A stretch of DNA of 64,000 nt. It comes from Rhodocyclaceae bacterium. Lineage in GTDB: Bacteria; Pseudomonadota; Gammaproteobacteria; Burkholderiales; Rhodocyclaceae. The stretch's first letter is position 1, and each line of letters begins with the position of its first letter. Location: positions 124,001-188,000 of the forward strand of contig VMSX01000010.1 of assembly GCA_013791905.1 (NCBI GenBank). Reading direction: 5' to 3'. Under the pieces are notes generated by a model. That model had not been told where the DNA came from and did not search any database. It was given only the letters and a program-made list of their open reading frames with translations. Made by a program: the position numbers and the translations under genes. Shown here in pieces: positions 25,069 to 34,264 of the stretch.

Positions 25069-25699
25069 TTTGCGTGGCCTCCGCAAGCTTGCGCTGCTTG
25101 CGCCGCGCAATGGCGGCGAAGATCAGCAGCCAGGCGCCCAGCACGAAGAAGCCGCCGGGCGGCAATACCATGACGACCCAAGGCTGGAAGTCCGGCCCGA
25201 ACAGCGGAATGCCGAAGAAGGTGCCGGCCCCGAGGATCTCGCGCACGGACCCCAGGGCAAACAGACCGATGGTGAAACCGGCGCTCATGCCCAGTGCGTT
25301 TATGAGCGTCGGTAACAGGGGATTCTTCGAGGCATGCGCCTCGGCACGGCCGAGGATGATGCAGTTCACGACAATCAACTGGATGAAGGCACCCAGCGCA
25401 TCGTAGAGCGCCAGACTCACCGCCTGGATGAGGTAGTCGACCACCGTGACGAAGGTGGCGATGATGACGATGTAAGTGGCGATGCGCACTTCCTTGGGGA
25501 TCAGCTTGCGCAGCAAGGACACCAGCACACAGGAACAGGTCAGCACGAAGGTGGTGGCCAGGCCCATCGACAGCGCATTCACCGCCGACACCGTGACGGC
25601 CAGCGCGGGACACAGGCCCAGCACCATGACAAACAGCGGGTTCTGGCGCCAGATGCCTTCCATGAATTCGTCCCAGCGGGTTACGGATGTCAGGGTCAT
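25061..25699 (-). CDS. rnfE: Rnf electron transport complex subunit RnfE
   Basis: A 212-residue membrane subunit, homologous to RnfA with inverted topology: NPLFVMVLGLCPALAVTVSAVNALSMG, RIATYIVIIATFVTVVDYLIQA and GAFIQLIVVNCIILGRAEAHASKN. It keeps the paired Cys residues (LGLCPA, VVNCIILG). ATG at 25699 overlaps the rnfG stop as ATGA, and its own end overlaps rnfA. So rnfG, rnfE and rnfA are tightly coupled. Confidence 0.95.
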   Translation of the reverse strand: MTLTSVTRWDEFMEGIWRQNPLFVMVLGLCPALAVTVSAVNALSMGLATTFVLTCSCVLVSLLRKLIPKEVRIATYIVIIATFVTVVDYLIQAVSLALYDALGAFIQLIVVNCIILGRAEAHASKNPLLPTLINALGMSAGFTIGLFALGSVREILGAGTFFGIPLFGPDFQPWVVMVLPPGGFFVLGAWLLIFAAIARRKQRKLAEATQNA

Positions 25700-26394
25700 G
25701 GTTGTTCCTTCAATTCAGAAATACGCGGCACGATGCGCGGCAACAGGCGCTTGGCCGAATCGTTGATCGCACGGCCGACGGCGCGCGAGGTGATGGTCGC
25801 GCCGGTAATGGCATCGATCTCCCATGGGTTGGCCTTGCTGCCATGCTTGACCGTCACGATCTCGCGCGACAGGATGGCGCCATCGGCCGAAAGCGACGCC
25901 TGCAACGGGAAGCTCGCCAAAAACCCCTTGTCGACGAGAATCTTGTCGCCGATGCCCGGCGTTTCGCGCATCGCCACCACGCCGAAGCCGCTGATCATGG
26001 CAGTCGCCGGATCGTAGGCATACAGAATGCGCACATTGTCGCTGTAGCCCTTGGCGACACCTTCGGCGGCGATGCCGGACAGCTTGCCAGACGCATCGTA
26101 GCCCGCGTAAAACTTCACTGCACCCTCCGGCACCGCATTTGGCGCCGTCCCGCCAGCGCCGACTTTCACAATCGTACCGATGGGCGCGGCGGCATACTCG
26201 ACAATCGATTTGGCGGTCGGGATCACCTTGAACACCGCACGTTCGACGGCGATGCGCTTGTTTTCCTGCACCGCATCGTAAGTGCCCTGATAGGCAGAGA
26301 CGATGATCAGGCCGCACAGGGCGGCAATCAGCCCCAGCGTGCGAATCATCGCCACTGCGGACGTCGTTTGCGGAGGGATTGCGGCGCTGGTCAT
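25696..26394 (-). CDS. rnfG: Rnf electron transport complex subunit RnfG (covalent FMN)
   Basis: A 232-residue subunit with an N-terminal membrane anchor (MIRTLGLIAALCGLIIVSAY) and a periplasmic FMN-binding domain. The flavinylation motif is AITGAT near the C-terminus (S/T-GAT type; the second Thr carries FMN in the family), preceded by GYSDNVRILYAYD and RETPGIGDKI. Residues 77-84 (KVGAGGTA) come from an exact family-A copy placed in the stretch between the anchor and the FMN domain. The start at 26394 is next to a family-B hairpin. Confidence 0.95.
   Translation of the reverse strand: MTSAAIPPQTTSAVAMIRTLGLIAALCGLIIVSAYQGTYDAVQENKRIAVERAVFKVIPTAKSIVEYAAAPIGTIVKVGAGGTAPNAVPEGAVKFYAGYDASGKLSGIAAEGVAKGYSDNVRILYAYDPATAMISGFGVVAMRETPGIGDKILVDKGFLASFPLQASLSADGAILSREIVTVKHGSKANPWEIDAITGATITSRAVGRAINDSAKRLLPRIVPRISELKEQP
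26143..26166 (-). repeat. family-A repeat, exact 24-nt copy inside rnfG
   Basis: All 24 positions agree with the alr, recC, parC and 43602 copies. Translated in frame as KVGAGGTA. The flanking GG makes a short GGCGC/GCGCC inverted repeat at its ends. Confidence 0.9.
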
Positions 26395-26395
26395 A

Positions 26396-26500
26396 GTTCC
26401 TCCGCCGGGCCGCCCCAAGGAGGAACAGCCAGCACATGGAGCGGGCGCAGCCCGCGAACTACAGTCATCCCCTTCCTCGGGAAGGGGGTTGGGGGGATGG
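26396..26500 (+). repeat. family-B element 8 (stem GTTCCTCC)
   Basis: GTTCCTCC (26396-26403), the invariant loop (26404-26418) and GGAGGAAC (26419-26426), then GAGCGGGCGCAGCCCGCGAA and the tail CCCCTTCCTCGGGAAGGGGG. It fills the rnfD/rnfG spacer. On the transcribed strand the head hairpin ends one base before the rnfG ATG, and its GTTCCTCC arm reads GGAGGAAC, which contains a Shine-Dalgarno-like GGAGGA. Confidence 0.86.
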
Positions 26501-26503
26501 GGG

Positions 26504-27664
26504 TCATTCTTTGGGCGGATGCTTGGGTTTGTTGGGCAGGAAGCGTTTCTTCGGCGTCTCCGCGCTGGCGTCCTCGCGCGAGATGTAGCCAGAATGCAAT
26601 GGGTAGGAAGCGCCTTTCTTTTGTCGGCCGATGTTGCTCAGAACCCCCTTGCCGAATGGTGTCGGCTGGGTGATCTTTTCAATCAGCGGCGTGGCGGCGT
26701 TGGCAAGCAGAATGGCATACATCACACCTTCCGGCAGGCCGCTGTAATAACGAATGATCACGGTCAACAAGCCGATCAGCGCGCCATACACCCACATGCC
26801 CTTGGGTGTCACCGGCGAAGTCGCCATGTCGGTCGCCATATATACGGCGCCGAGAATCAGGCCGCCGGAGAACAGCATGAAGAATGGATTGGGAAAACGC
26901 ACGTCGTTGAGCGCAAACAGCATCCAGGCGGTCAGGCCGGCGCTGCCGAGGATCGCCGCCGGAATCCGCCAGTCGAGAAACCGCCGGAAGGCCAGATAGG
27001 CCCCACAGAGCAGGATCAGGATGGGCGACGGCCCCACCGCCATATGGCCGGACAGCGAGGTCAGCAGATCATCGGCATTGGCCAGCACGCCCTCGAACTT
27101 CCACTTCGCCAGCGGCGTCGCGCCGGCTAGCGCATCGAATTGCCTGTCCTTCAACCATTCCACGACACTGACCGGCTGCATCAGCGGTAGCGTCATCGAC
27201 GAGGGAATGAACTCGTAAAAACGCCCTGGCATGAAGGACGGCGTATAGGTGGCAATCGCCTGCGGGAAAGCCGCCTGCACGAAAGCGCGACCGATCAGCG
27301 CCGGATTGAAAACGTTGAAGCCGATGCCGCCGAACAGTGCCTTGCCGAGCGCAATGGCGACGATGCCGGCGACCGCACCCATCCATAACGGAAAACCGGG
27401 CGGCAGCGAAAGCGCCAGCAATAGTCCGGTGATGATGGCGGAAAAGTCGCCAATGTCACCCGATTGCCCCCCCTGACGGACGAAAAAGCGCTCGGTGAGC
27501 AGACAGCTCACGGTGACCACGAGCAGCGAGAGCAAAGCCGACAGCCCGTACTGAAAAACAAAGAAGGCGCACACCGGCAGCAGCGACCAGACGACATGGC
27601 GCATGATCTGCTCGACGGTGCGCGTGCCCTTGATGTGCGGGGCTGAACGAATTTCTATGCTCAT
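26504..27664 (-). CDS. rnfD: Rnf electron transport complex subunit RnfD (covalent FMN)
   Basis: A 386-residue membrane subunit with NqrB/RnfD helices (FNPALIGRAFVQAAFPQ, VGPSPILILLCGAYLAFRRFLDWRIPAAIL, PFFMLFSGGLILGAVYMATDMATSPVTPKG). A flavinylation-type site lies in FDALAGATPL. The protein has a hydrophilic C-terminal tail (SNIGRQKKGASYPLHSGYIS...PNKPKHPPKE) that looks longer than usual for RnfD. The start at 27664 gives MSIEIRSAPHIKG. Confidence 0.94.
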   Translation of the reverse strand: MSIEIRSAPHIKGTRTVEQIMRHVVWSLLPVCAFFVFQYGLSALLSLLVVTVSCLLTERFFVRQGGQSGDIGDFSAIITGLLLALSLPPGFPLWMGAVAGIVAIALGKALFGGIGFNVFNPALIGRAFVQAAFPQAIATYTPSFMPGRFYEFIPSSMTLPLMQPVSVVEWLKDRQFDALAGATPLAKWKFEGVLANADDLLTSLSGHMAVGPSPILILLCGAYLAFRRFLDWRIPAAILGSAGLTAWMLFALNDVRFPNPFFMLFSGGLILGAVYMATDMATSPVTPKGMWVYGALIGLLTVIIRYYSGLPEGVMYAILLANAATPLIEKITQPTPFGKGVLSNIGRQKKGASYPLHSGYISREDASAETPKKRFLPNKPKHPPKE

Positions 27665-27682
27665 AATGGGCCTTCCCCCCAT

Positions 27683-27703
27683 CCCCCTTCCCTTGGAAGG
27701 GGG
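27683..27703. terminator. strong hairpin in the rnfC-rnfD spacer
   Basis: CCCCCTTCC (27683-27691), loop CTT, GGAAGGGGG (27695-27703): a perfect 9-bp stem inside the operon, 19 bases before the rnfD start on the minus strand. It looks like a family-B tail hairpin without a recognisable head. No T tract follows, so it may be a processing, stability or attenuation element rather than a full stop. Confidence 0.5.
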
Positions 27704-27779
27704 TGACGGTGGTTCGTCCGCTGGCGCGGACTCCGGTTATCTGGCTGCGCCACCCTTGAGGCGGCTCTGCGGGTGACGC

Positions 27780-29144
27780 TCATTTGGACAACGCCTTCTC
27801 ACGCAAGATCTGCTTGGCGATGCGAAACTGCTGTACCAGCGGAATGTTGGATGGACAGACATACGAGCAACAACCGCACTCAAAGCATTCGCCGAGGTGG
27901 TAGTCGCTGCCCATCAGGTCGTATTCGCGCTTCGCGGCCAGCATGCCCAGCTGCGAGGGATTGAGGCCCATCGGGCAGGATTCGACGCACTCGGCGCACT
28001 TGATGCACGGGTAGGTTTTCTGGTTCTCGCGCCAGGCCAGTTCGTCGCCGCGCATCACCAGCACCCCGGACATCCCCTTGGTGATCGGCACATCAAGCGA
28101 AGCGGCGGCCTGCCCCATCATCGGCCCGCCGAGAATGATCTGCCGCGCTACCGCTCCGGGCGCGCCGGCGTAATCGAGCACAAAGCGCAAGGGCGTACCC
28201 AGCGGCACGATGTAGTCACCCGGCTTGGCAACGCCGGGACCGGTCACGGTGACGACCCGCTCGGTCAGCCCGCGCCCCGCCGGCAGCAACTTGCCCAGCG
28301 CCGCCAGCGTGCCGACGTTATTCACCACCATCCCTAATGACACCGGCAAATCACCCGCCGGTATTTCCACGCCGAACAGCGCCATGACCAGCATCTTCTC
28401 CGAACCCTGCGGATACTTGGTCGGCACCAGTTCGGCGTAAATCTCCCCCTCCGGCACTTTGCCGCAGCGGCTGATCGCCGCACGAATCGCCACCGCGGCG
28501 TCCGGCTTGTTGTCTTCGATGCCGACAATGCTGCGCACCGCGCCGGTGGCGCGCATGGCATAGCGAATGCCGGTGATCAGGTCGTCGGCCTGCTCCACCA
28601 TGACGCGATGGTCGCAGGTCAGATAGGGCTCGCACTCGCAGCCATTCACCACCAGCGTATGCACTTTCGCCTGTTTCGGCACCGTCAGCTTGGCGTGGGT
28701 CGGAAAGGCCGCACCACCCAGACCGACCATGCCGGTATCCCAGATCGCCTGCAGGATGTCACCCCGCGTCGCGGCATCCAGGTCGCGCGGTCGGCCCCAC
28801 AAATCCTCTTGCGACGCACCCGGATGGGCGCGAATGACTATGGACTCGACCCACGGCCCGCGCACGCCGGGGCGCAGGCCGATGAATTCGACGACCCCGG
28901 TCACCGGCGCATGATGCGGCACCGACAACCATTCGTCGCTCCTGGCGATCGGCTCGCCGCGCAGCACTTCCTGCCCCACCCTGACGATGGGGCGCGGCGT
29001 CTTGCCGATATGCTGCGACAGCGGCACCGTCACCTTCGGCGCGAACGGCAGGCGACGAATCCGCGTGCTCGCCGTCAGCTTGCAGGACGGCGGATGCACC
29101 CCGCGCTGGAAGGCCTCGCCACGGAAGTAGGAAAGCAGCTTCAT
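27780..29144 (-). CDS. rnfC: Rnf electron transport complex subunit RnfC
   Basis: A 454-residue peripheral subunit that binds NADH and FMN: GGVHPPSCK-type start (FQRGVHPPSCKLTAS), GMVGLGGAAFPTHAKLTVPKQAKVHTLVVNGCECEPYL, and two C-terminal [4Fe-4S] sites (CIKCAECVESCPMGLNP and CFECGCCSYVCPSNIPL). It couples NAD(H) to the membrane part of Rnf. It lies between PFOR and rnfD with hairpin-bearing spacers on both sides. ATG at 29144 gives the standard RnfC start. Confidence 0.96.
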   Translation of the reverse strand: MKLLSYFRGEAFQRGVHPPSCKLTASTRIRRLPFAPKVTVPLSQHIGKTPRPIVRVGQEVLRGEPIARSDEWLSVPHHAPVTGVVEFIGLRPGVRGPWVESIVIRAHPGASQEDLWGRPRDLDAATRGDILQAIWDTGMVGLGGAAFPTHAKLTVPKQAKVHTLVVNGCECEPYLTCDHRVMVEQADDLITGIRYAMRATGAVRSIVGIEDNKPDAAVAIRAAISRCGKVPEGEIYAELVPTKYPQGSEKMLVMALFGVEIPAGDLPVSLGMVVNNVGTLAALGKLLPAGRGLTERVVTVTGPGVAKPGDYIVPLGTPLRFVLDYAGAPGAVARQIILGGPMMGQAAASLDVPITKGMSGVLVMRGDELAWRENQKTYPCIKCAECVESCPMGLNPSQLGMLAAKREYDLMGSDYHLGECFECGCCSYVCPSNIPLVQQFRIAKQILREKALSK

Positions 29145-29166
29145 CGCCAGTTCTTATTGCAATGCA

Positions 29167-29310
29167 GCTTTTGCGCCGGGCCGCCCCAAGCAAAAGCGAC
29201 ACGCGCCGCCAGGCGCAATCCGCGCCGAAGCAACCCAGGACGCTCCCCGTGACATTCGAGCGCAGCGAGCTGATGAGAATCCCCCGCGAGGGGGGTAAAG
29301 GGGGGCGGGC
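29167..29310 (+). repeat. family-B element 9 (stem GCTTTTGC)
   Basis: GCTTTTGC (29167-29174), the invariant loop (29175-29189) and GCAAAAGC (29190-29197), followed by GACACGCGCCGCCAGGCGCAA, a variant GTGACATTCGAGCGCAGCGA and the tail CCCCCGCGAGGGGG. It fills the PFOR/rnfC spacer, with the tail against the PFOR stop. Confidence 0.88.
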
Positions 29311-29313
29311 TCA

Positions 29314-32300
29314 TCAGTTGTACTTAGCAGCGCGCGCCATCAGTTTCTCGATGCCCGGCTCGTTCATGTTCCAGGGCGTACCCGGATGCAGGCATCCCGC
29401 CGTGCATTTTTCCGCCGACTTGACGAGGTCGGCGAATTTGGCACCCTTGGGATTGATGACAATGGCCAGCTTCTGGTCGTTGTAGGCGAACGCCTTGGGG
29501 GCGAGTGTGGTGCACTCGTCACAGGCCGTGCATTCCGGCGTTTCGACCCAGACCGGTTCGTAATCCGCGGCCTCCGCCTTCCCCCCAGTGCCGACTTTTT
29601 CATTCTGCGTCGGCGCGGCGTCGCCATAGCTTGCGCCGCCCGCCAGGTTGAGACTGGCGCTGAGCTTCGCCAGCAGGTCGGCACGCACGCGCTCCGCGAT
29701 TTCAGCGGCGTCCGACGGCTGCACATCGAGACCGGCGATGCCGCGCAGCTGGCGCCAGAACTGCAGACGCTCGGCGGAGGCGCGCACCATGTCTTCGGTC
29801 ACCAAGAGGCGCGTCAAACGGTTCTTGGCATCGACGCCCCAGATGAAGGGGAACTTGCCCTCGCGTTCGTCGGTGTCAAGCGCCAGGAAGTCGGCCAGCA
29901 TGACCATGTTGTCGTTCCAGGTCTCCGGCGGCGCTTTTCTGAACTGCTTGCGGAAGCGCCCCTCGGTGGCGGCGAAATCGGCAAAGGTCATCGGCAGGGT
30001 CAGCGTCTGCTCGGCATTGTTGTCATCGACATATTTCAGCTTGTAAGTCGGCCAGTCGCTGTCGAGCGACGGGTTGCCTTCGAGACTCACGCATTCGGCG
30101 AAGGTGGTGCCGGCATCGGGGTCGAAGCGGAACAACGGATAGGCGCGGCTCTCGACCGCCAGCTTGCTCTGGTCGACGCTCCTGTCGTCGCCAACGCCAT
30201 GCTCGGGCGGGCAGACCGCGTAGATGTTGAACACCGCCGGCCGGCGGCTGTTCAGACCGTCGATGTAACTTTCGAGCAGGTGATTGACATGCGCGATAGT
30301 GCCCGACATCACGTAGGAAGTGCGGTGGGCCATGCCGATCAGCGAGATCTCCTTGCGGGTTTCCTGCTTGCCGTGCTGGGCGTCGCCGAACGGCGCCATG
30401 TCGGACACCTGGCTGATGAATCCCGAAGTGCAGGCCTGGCCGCCGGTGTTTGAATACACCTGCGTGTCGACCACCAGAATCTTGACCGGCATGCCCGACA
30501 TCAGCAGACGCGAGAGGTTCTGGAAGCCGATGTCGTACATCGCGCCGTCGCCGCCCACGCCCACCACCGGCGGGCACAGCAGCCACTCGTCGACAGAGAA
30601 TTTTTGCCAGGTGAAGCGCTTGAAGAAATCATCGTCGCGGGCCGCGATGAACTCGCCGGCCAGTTCCATCTCCGCCTTGCGCACGGCCTTGAAACCCTCG
30701 GCCATCTTCGCCATGTGTCCCTCGAAGACGCCCATCGCCACGGAAGGCGTGTCCTGGAAGAGATGCGAGGTCCAGGGGAAGGGATAGGGCAGGAAGGGGT
30801 AGGTCGAGCTAAACACGGAAGTGCAACCGGTGGCGTTGATGATGCCCATCTCGGAGCGGCCGCGCTGGGTCGGCCCCGCGACATAACGCCACTTCAGATC
30901 CTTGAGTTTTTCCAGCAACTGGGCGGTGTTCTTCACCCAGACCGGGTCGAGCAACTGCGTCGGTTTGTTCTCGCCCAGCTTGGCGGCCAAATTCGATAGC
31001 GTCAAATCATGCTGGCCGGTGGCATCTACCGCGCGCATCACGGCGCCGGTGTCGGTGAGATCGACGGCGGCGGCGAGTTTCATCCGCATGTGCTGTTCGA
31101 GCCGCGCGATCAGGCCGTCGAGCTTCTCCACAAAAGACTTGACGCGCGGCTGCATCAGCGCCGTCACCGTGGAGGTGAACAGGTGAAGCGCCGTCTTTTC
31201 GCCGCAGCCCAGACAGGCCGAGTCGCCGCAATTCATCGAGCTGTAGTTGTGCTTGTCGAGCAGCAGGGTTTCCAGCGCGCCAATCTTCTCGTCGAGGCTG
31301 TCGATGCGGCTGTATTCCTTGGGGGTGGTCGGCAGGTCGAGCCAAAAGCGCCAGTCCTGGCGCAGGCGCTCGACTGATTCCTCGGTCTGCGTCACCATCT
31401 TCAGCGCATCGTCCTCGCAAACCGTGACGCACAGCACACAGCCCTTGCAGGTGTAGGGATTGACGGCGATCGAGAACAGACCGCCGCTGCCCTTGGCTTT
31501 CTTTTCCTTCTGCGTCCAGTAGGGCTTGGTGGTGCCGAAGGCGAAATCGCCGATCTGCGCGGTGAACAGCTTGAATTCAGCCGCCATTTTTTCGCGGTCT
31601 TCCTCGGGCGCCTCGGCCACGGTGGCGGCGATCGCCTGGTCGATCAGCGGCCGAACCGCCACGCCATCTCCTTCGATCAGGCCGCGCAGCTTTTTCTCGA
31701 CGGTGCGCGCGGCACGGCGCAGGAAGCGCGTCGGCGTGCCCGCGGTTTCGATGCCATTGATGATGGTATTGCAGACATCATTCACCGTGCTCACCAGACC
31801 GGGCATCGCCGAGTCCGGGCAGGCAACGTAACAGTTGCCGCAGGCCGTGCAGTTTTCGGCGATCCACACCGGGTGCTCGAAGCGGATACCGGTCATGTCG
31901 CGAAACACGCCGGTAGCCGCGGGAATCAGCGAAACGCCGATGAAGGGATCGACGAGGTTGTCATTGCCCTTGCCGGTCAGATAGAAATTGCCGGTTTGCT
32001 CCCAGAAGCGATGAATGTCGGACACCCGGCCGTCGCCCTCCGGCATCCGGCGCAGCATGATCGGCAGACCGGCATCTTTCTTGATGAGCTGTTTGCGCGT
32101 GACGCCAACCTGCTTGTCGGTGATTTCCGTGAGCTCGGTGAAACCGCGCCGCACCACGCGCAGGTTGTCCTGCACCACGCGCGCACCCTTGCCGCCAAAC
32201 TTGGACTGCAACTGCGCCTCGATGGCGGCGAACAGCGTCTCCTCGGACAGACTGGCGCTCTGCATCACCGGGCTGGCGGCGAAGAAGGCGCCCTGGAAAG

Positions 32301-34236
32301 CGATACCCTGCATGCGCAACTGCAGCTCGGCCGCGCCGGCCTCGTCGCGCGCAATCTGGAAGGCGTCGATGTAGTAAACGCGGATGTCGTTATCGACGAT
32401 GAATTTTTGCGCCCAGACCGGGAAACTCGCCCAGGTCTCGTCGCCGAGGTTCGACTGGATGATAAAAAAGCCGCCCTTTTTCAGTCCGGACAGCGGATTG
32501 CTGTGGCCGAAGACTGCCGGATCGGGCGACAGCACGACATCGACATAAACGTATTCGCAGTTGATGCGAATCGGTTCCGGCGCCGCCGACAGGAAGTAGG
32601 TGGTCGGCTGGCCTTTTTTCTCGGAGCCGTATTTCGGGTTGGCCTTGATGTCCCAGCCGAGCAGTTCGAACAGCGTCATCGCCAGATTTTTGCCGGTGGT
32701 CATGGCGCCCCAGCCACCCACCGAGTGCATCCGCACGGTGATGGCGCCCTTCGGCAACAGGTTGGGGTTCTCCGAGCCGCGCACGGCCATCTCGCGAATG
32801 CGCGGATATTTTTCAGCCAGATCCTGCTGATGCAGTTCGTCCTTCGGATTCAGCGGATCGCGCACAAAATCAACGGACAGGTAGAAGAAGCGGCGCTGCG
32901 TGCCCTCGGGCAGCATATTCTCGATCGCGCCGATCAGCCCTTCCGGCTGCAGGTCGCGCGAACCGAGGCCGAAACAGCCCGAATAGAGGCGGGGCATCTC
33001 GCCTGCGGAGAACGCGGCATAGCCGGGATAGGGCTGCGCAGCGTCCGGCGCGAGCCCGTTTTCCAGACACTTGCTGACGGTCGCGCGCACTTCGCGCATC
33101 AGCGGCAGGTCTTCGGCCAGCGGCTGGTCGGTGCGCTCGAGCACTGCCACGCCCTTTTTGCCGCGCAGCACCTGGCCGAGCAGGTCGCCGGGGAAGGGGC
33201 GGAACATCGTCACATTCACCACACCGACCTTGAGCTGGCGCGTCTCGCGCAGATAATCGGCAACCGCCTCGGCCTGCACGATCATGCTGCCCATGCCGAC
33301 GATCGCATAGTCGGCATCTGCCATCTTGTAGGTCGACAGGCGCTGATAGCTGCGTCCGGTCAGCCCCGCGTATTCCGCCATGCAGGTATCGGCGAGAGCT
33401 TCGATGTGGTCGAAGAAGTAGGGCCGTTGGCCAGCCACGGCCTGCATGTAGGCATCCTGGTTTTGCAGCGAACCCGACACCATCGGCACATCGACATCCC
33501 AGATCGCCGGCACGCGGCGGCGCTTCGGACCATGCAGCATCTGCTGCGCCGGCGTCGGCGTGTCGATGATGTCATCGGGCTTGCCGAGAAACTCCTCGAC
33601 CAGCGCGCGCTCGGGCAACAACACCGATTCGACCAGATGGGTGGTGAGGAACCCGTCCTGGCCGACCACGGCGGGCGTCAGGGAAAGTTCGGCGATCTTG
33701 CGACTGATCAGATTGAGGTCGGCCGCCTCGGTGGCGTTTTTCGCCATCACCTGGATGAAGCCGGTGTCATCGACACAGTGGTAATCGTCATGCGCACAGT
33801 GCACGTTGAGCGAGGCCTTGGTAATCGCCCGACAGCCCATGTTGAGTACATACGGCAGTCGCTTGCCGACCGCCGCATACAGCGACTCGTGCATGAAGGC
33901 GACACCCTGCGCCGAGGAGAAGTTGGTCGCCCGCAGCCCGGTCATCGACATGCCGGCGGTAACCCCCGCTGCCGCATGTTCGGACTCGGGCTCGATGAAG
34001 ATCAGCGGCTTGTCCGAAATGTTGAGATGCCCTTCCGCCACCGCCTCGGCCCAGTATTCGCCCATCTGCGTCGAGGGCGTGATCGGGTAGGCACCGGCGG
34101 CGTCCGATGATTCGCGCTCGACGTGGATGACGGCGGTGTTGCCATCGACGGCATCGCGAATGCCAGGATATTTCGGGGCGGCGCTGCCCGCTGCACTGGT
34201 TTCGGCCTGGGCGGACTGGAAGAGTTTTTTCAACAT
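29314..34236 (-). CDS. nifJ: long pyruvate:ferredoxin (flavodoxin) oxidoreductase with extra C-terminal ferredoxin domain
   Basis: A 1640-residue TPP/iron-sulfur 2-oxoacid oxidoreductase; the usual single-chain PFOR is near 1200. Order: pyruvate-binding domain (AGAYPITPSTQMGEYWAEAV), domain II, CoA/gamma domain (GWGAMTTGKNLAMTLFELLGWDIKANPKYG), a two-cluster ferredoxin insert (CTACGNCYVACP near 797; CKGCVLCVTVCE near 930), and a TPP domain (CGDSACLGCGEK near 1007; NATGCTSVFSS; GVGGDGAMYDIGFQNLSRLL; NTGGQ). Extra sequence lies between the two cluster motifs, between CGEK and NATGC (~120 residues), and at the C-terminus, which ends in a single-cluster ferredoxin-like domain (CTACDECTTLAPKAF...CTAGCLHPG). 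It oxidises pyruvate to acetyl-CoA and CO2, reducing ferredoxin. GGAG precedes ATG 34236. It lies between rnfB and rnfC. Confidence 0.93.
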   Translation of the reverse strand: MLKKLFQSAQAETSAAGSAAPKYPGIRDAVDGNTAVIHVERESSDAAGAYPITPSTQMGEYWAEAVAEGHLNISDKPLIFIEPESEHAAAGVTAGMSMTGLRATNFSSAQGVAFMHESLYAAVGKRLPYVLNMGCRAITKASLNVHCAHDDYHCVDDTGFIQVMAKNATEAADLNLISRKIAELSLTPAVVGQDGFLTTHLVESVLLPERALVEEFLGKPDDIIDTPTPAQQMLHGPKRRRVPAIWDVDVPMVSGSLQNQDAYMQAVAGQRPYFFDHIEALADTCMAEYAGLTGRSYQRLSTYKMADADYAIVGMGSMIVQAEAVADYLRETRQLKVGVVNVTMFRPFPGDLLGQVLRGKKGVAVLERTDQPLAEDLPLMREVRATVSKCLENGLAPDAAQPYPGYAAFSAGEMPRLYSGCFGLGSRDLQPEGLIGAIENMLPEGTQRRFFYLSVDFVRDPLNPKDELHQQDLAEKYPRIREMAVRGSENPNLLPKGAITVRMHSVGGWGAMTTGKNLAMTLFELLGWDIKANPKYGSEKKGQPTTYFLSAAPEPIRINCEYVYVDVVLSPDPAVFGHSNPLSGLKKGGFFIIQSNLGDETWASFPVWAQKFIVDNDIRVYYIDAFQIARDEAGAAELQLRMQGIAFQGAFFAASPVMQSASLSEETLFAAIEAQLQSKFGGKGARVVQDNLRVVRRGFTELTEITDKQVGVTRKQLIKKDAGLPIMLRRMPEGDGRVSDIHRFWEQTGNFYLTGKGNDNLVDPFIGVSLIPAATGVFRDMTGIRFEHPVWIAENCTACGNCYVACPDSAMPGLVSTVNDVCNTIINGIETAGTPTRFLRRAARTVEKKLRGLIEGDGVAVRPLIDQAIAATVAEAPEEDREKMAAEFKLFTAQIGDFAFGTTKPYWTQKEKKAKGSGGLFSIAVNPYTCKGCVLCVTVCEDDALKMVTQTEESVERLRQDWRFWLDLPTTPKEYSRIDSLDEKIGALETLLLDKHNYSSMNCGDSACLGCGEKTALHLFTSTVTALMQPRVKSFVEKLDGLIARLEQHMRMKLAAAVDLTDTGAVMRAVDATGQHDLTLSNLAAKLGENKPTQLLDPVWVKNTAQLLEKLKDLKWRYVAGPTQRGRSEMGIINATGCTSVFSSTYPFLPYPFPWTSHLFQDTPSVAMGVFEGHMAKMAEGFKAVRKAEMELAGEFIAARDDDFFKRFTWQKFSVDEWLLCPPVVGVGGDGAMYDIGFQNLSRLLMSGMPVKILVVDTQVYSNTGGQACTSGFISQVSDMAPFGDAQHGKQETRKEISLIGMAHRTSYVMSGTIAHVNHLLESYIDGLNSRRPAVFNIYAVCPPEHGVGDDRSVDQSKLAVESRAYPLFRFDPDAGTTFAECVSLEGNPSLDSDWPTYKLKYVDDNNAEQTLTLPMTFADFAATEGRFRKQFRKAPPETWNDNMVMLADFLALDTDEREGKFPFIWGVDAKNRLTRLLVTEDMVRASAERLQFWRQLRGIAGLDVQPSDAAEIAERVRADLLAKLSASLNLAGGASYGDAAPTQNEKVGTGGKAEAADYEPVWVETPECTACDECTTLAPKAFAYNDQKLAIVINPKGAKFADLVKSAEKCTAGCLHPGTPWNMNEPGIEKLMARAAKYN
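29575..29598 (-). repeat. family-A repeat, diverged copy inside the PFOR gene
   Basis: Three mismatches to the 24-nt consensus, read in the common phase as KVGTGGKA (residues 1547-1554). It sits in the Ala/Gly-rich linker just before the C-terminal ferredoxin-like domain. Confidence 0.7.
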
Positions 34237-34264
34237 GACAAGCTCCTAGAAGATTCAGTGCAAT

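Noticed and set aside
31873-34110. 745-codon plus-strand frame opposite the PFOR gene
   Set aside because: Antisense shadow without domain motifs; the minus strand has all PFOR signatures.
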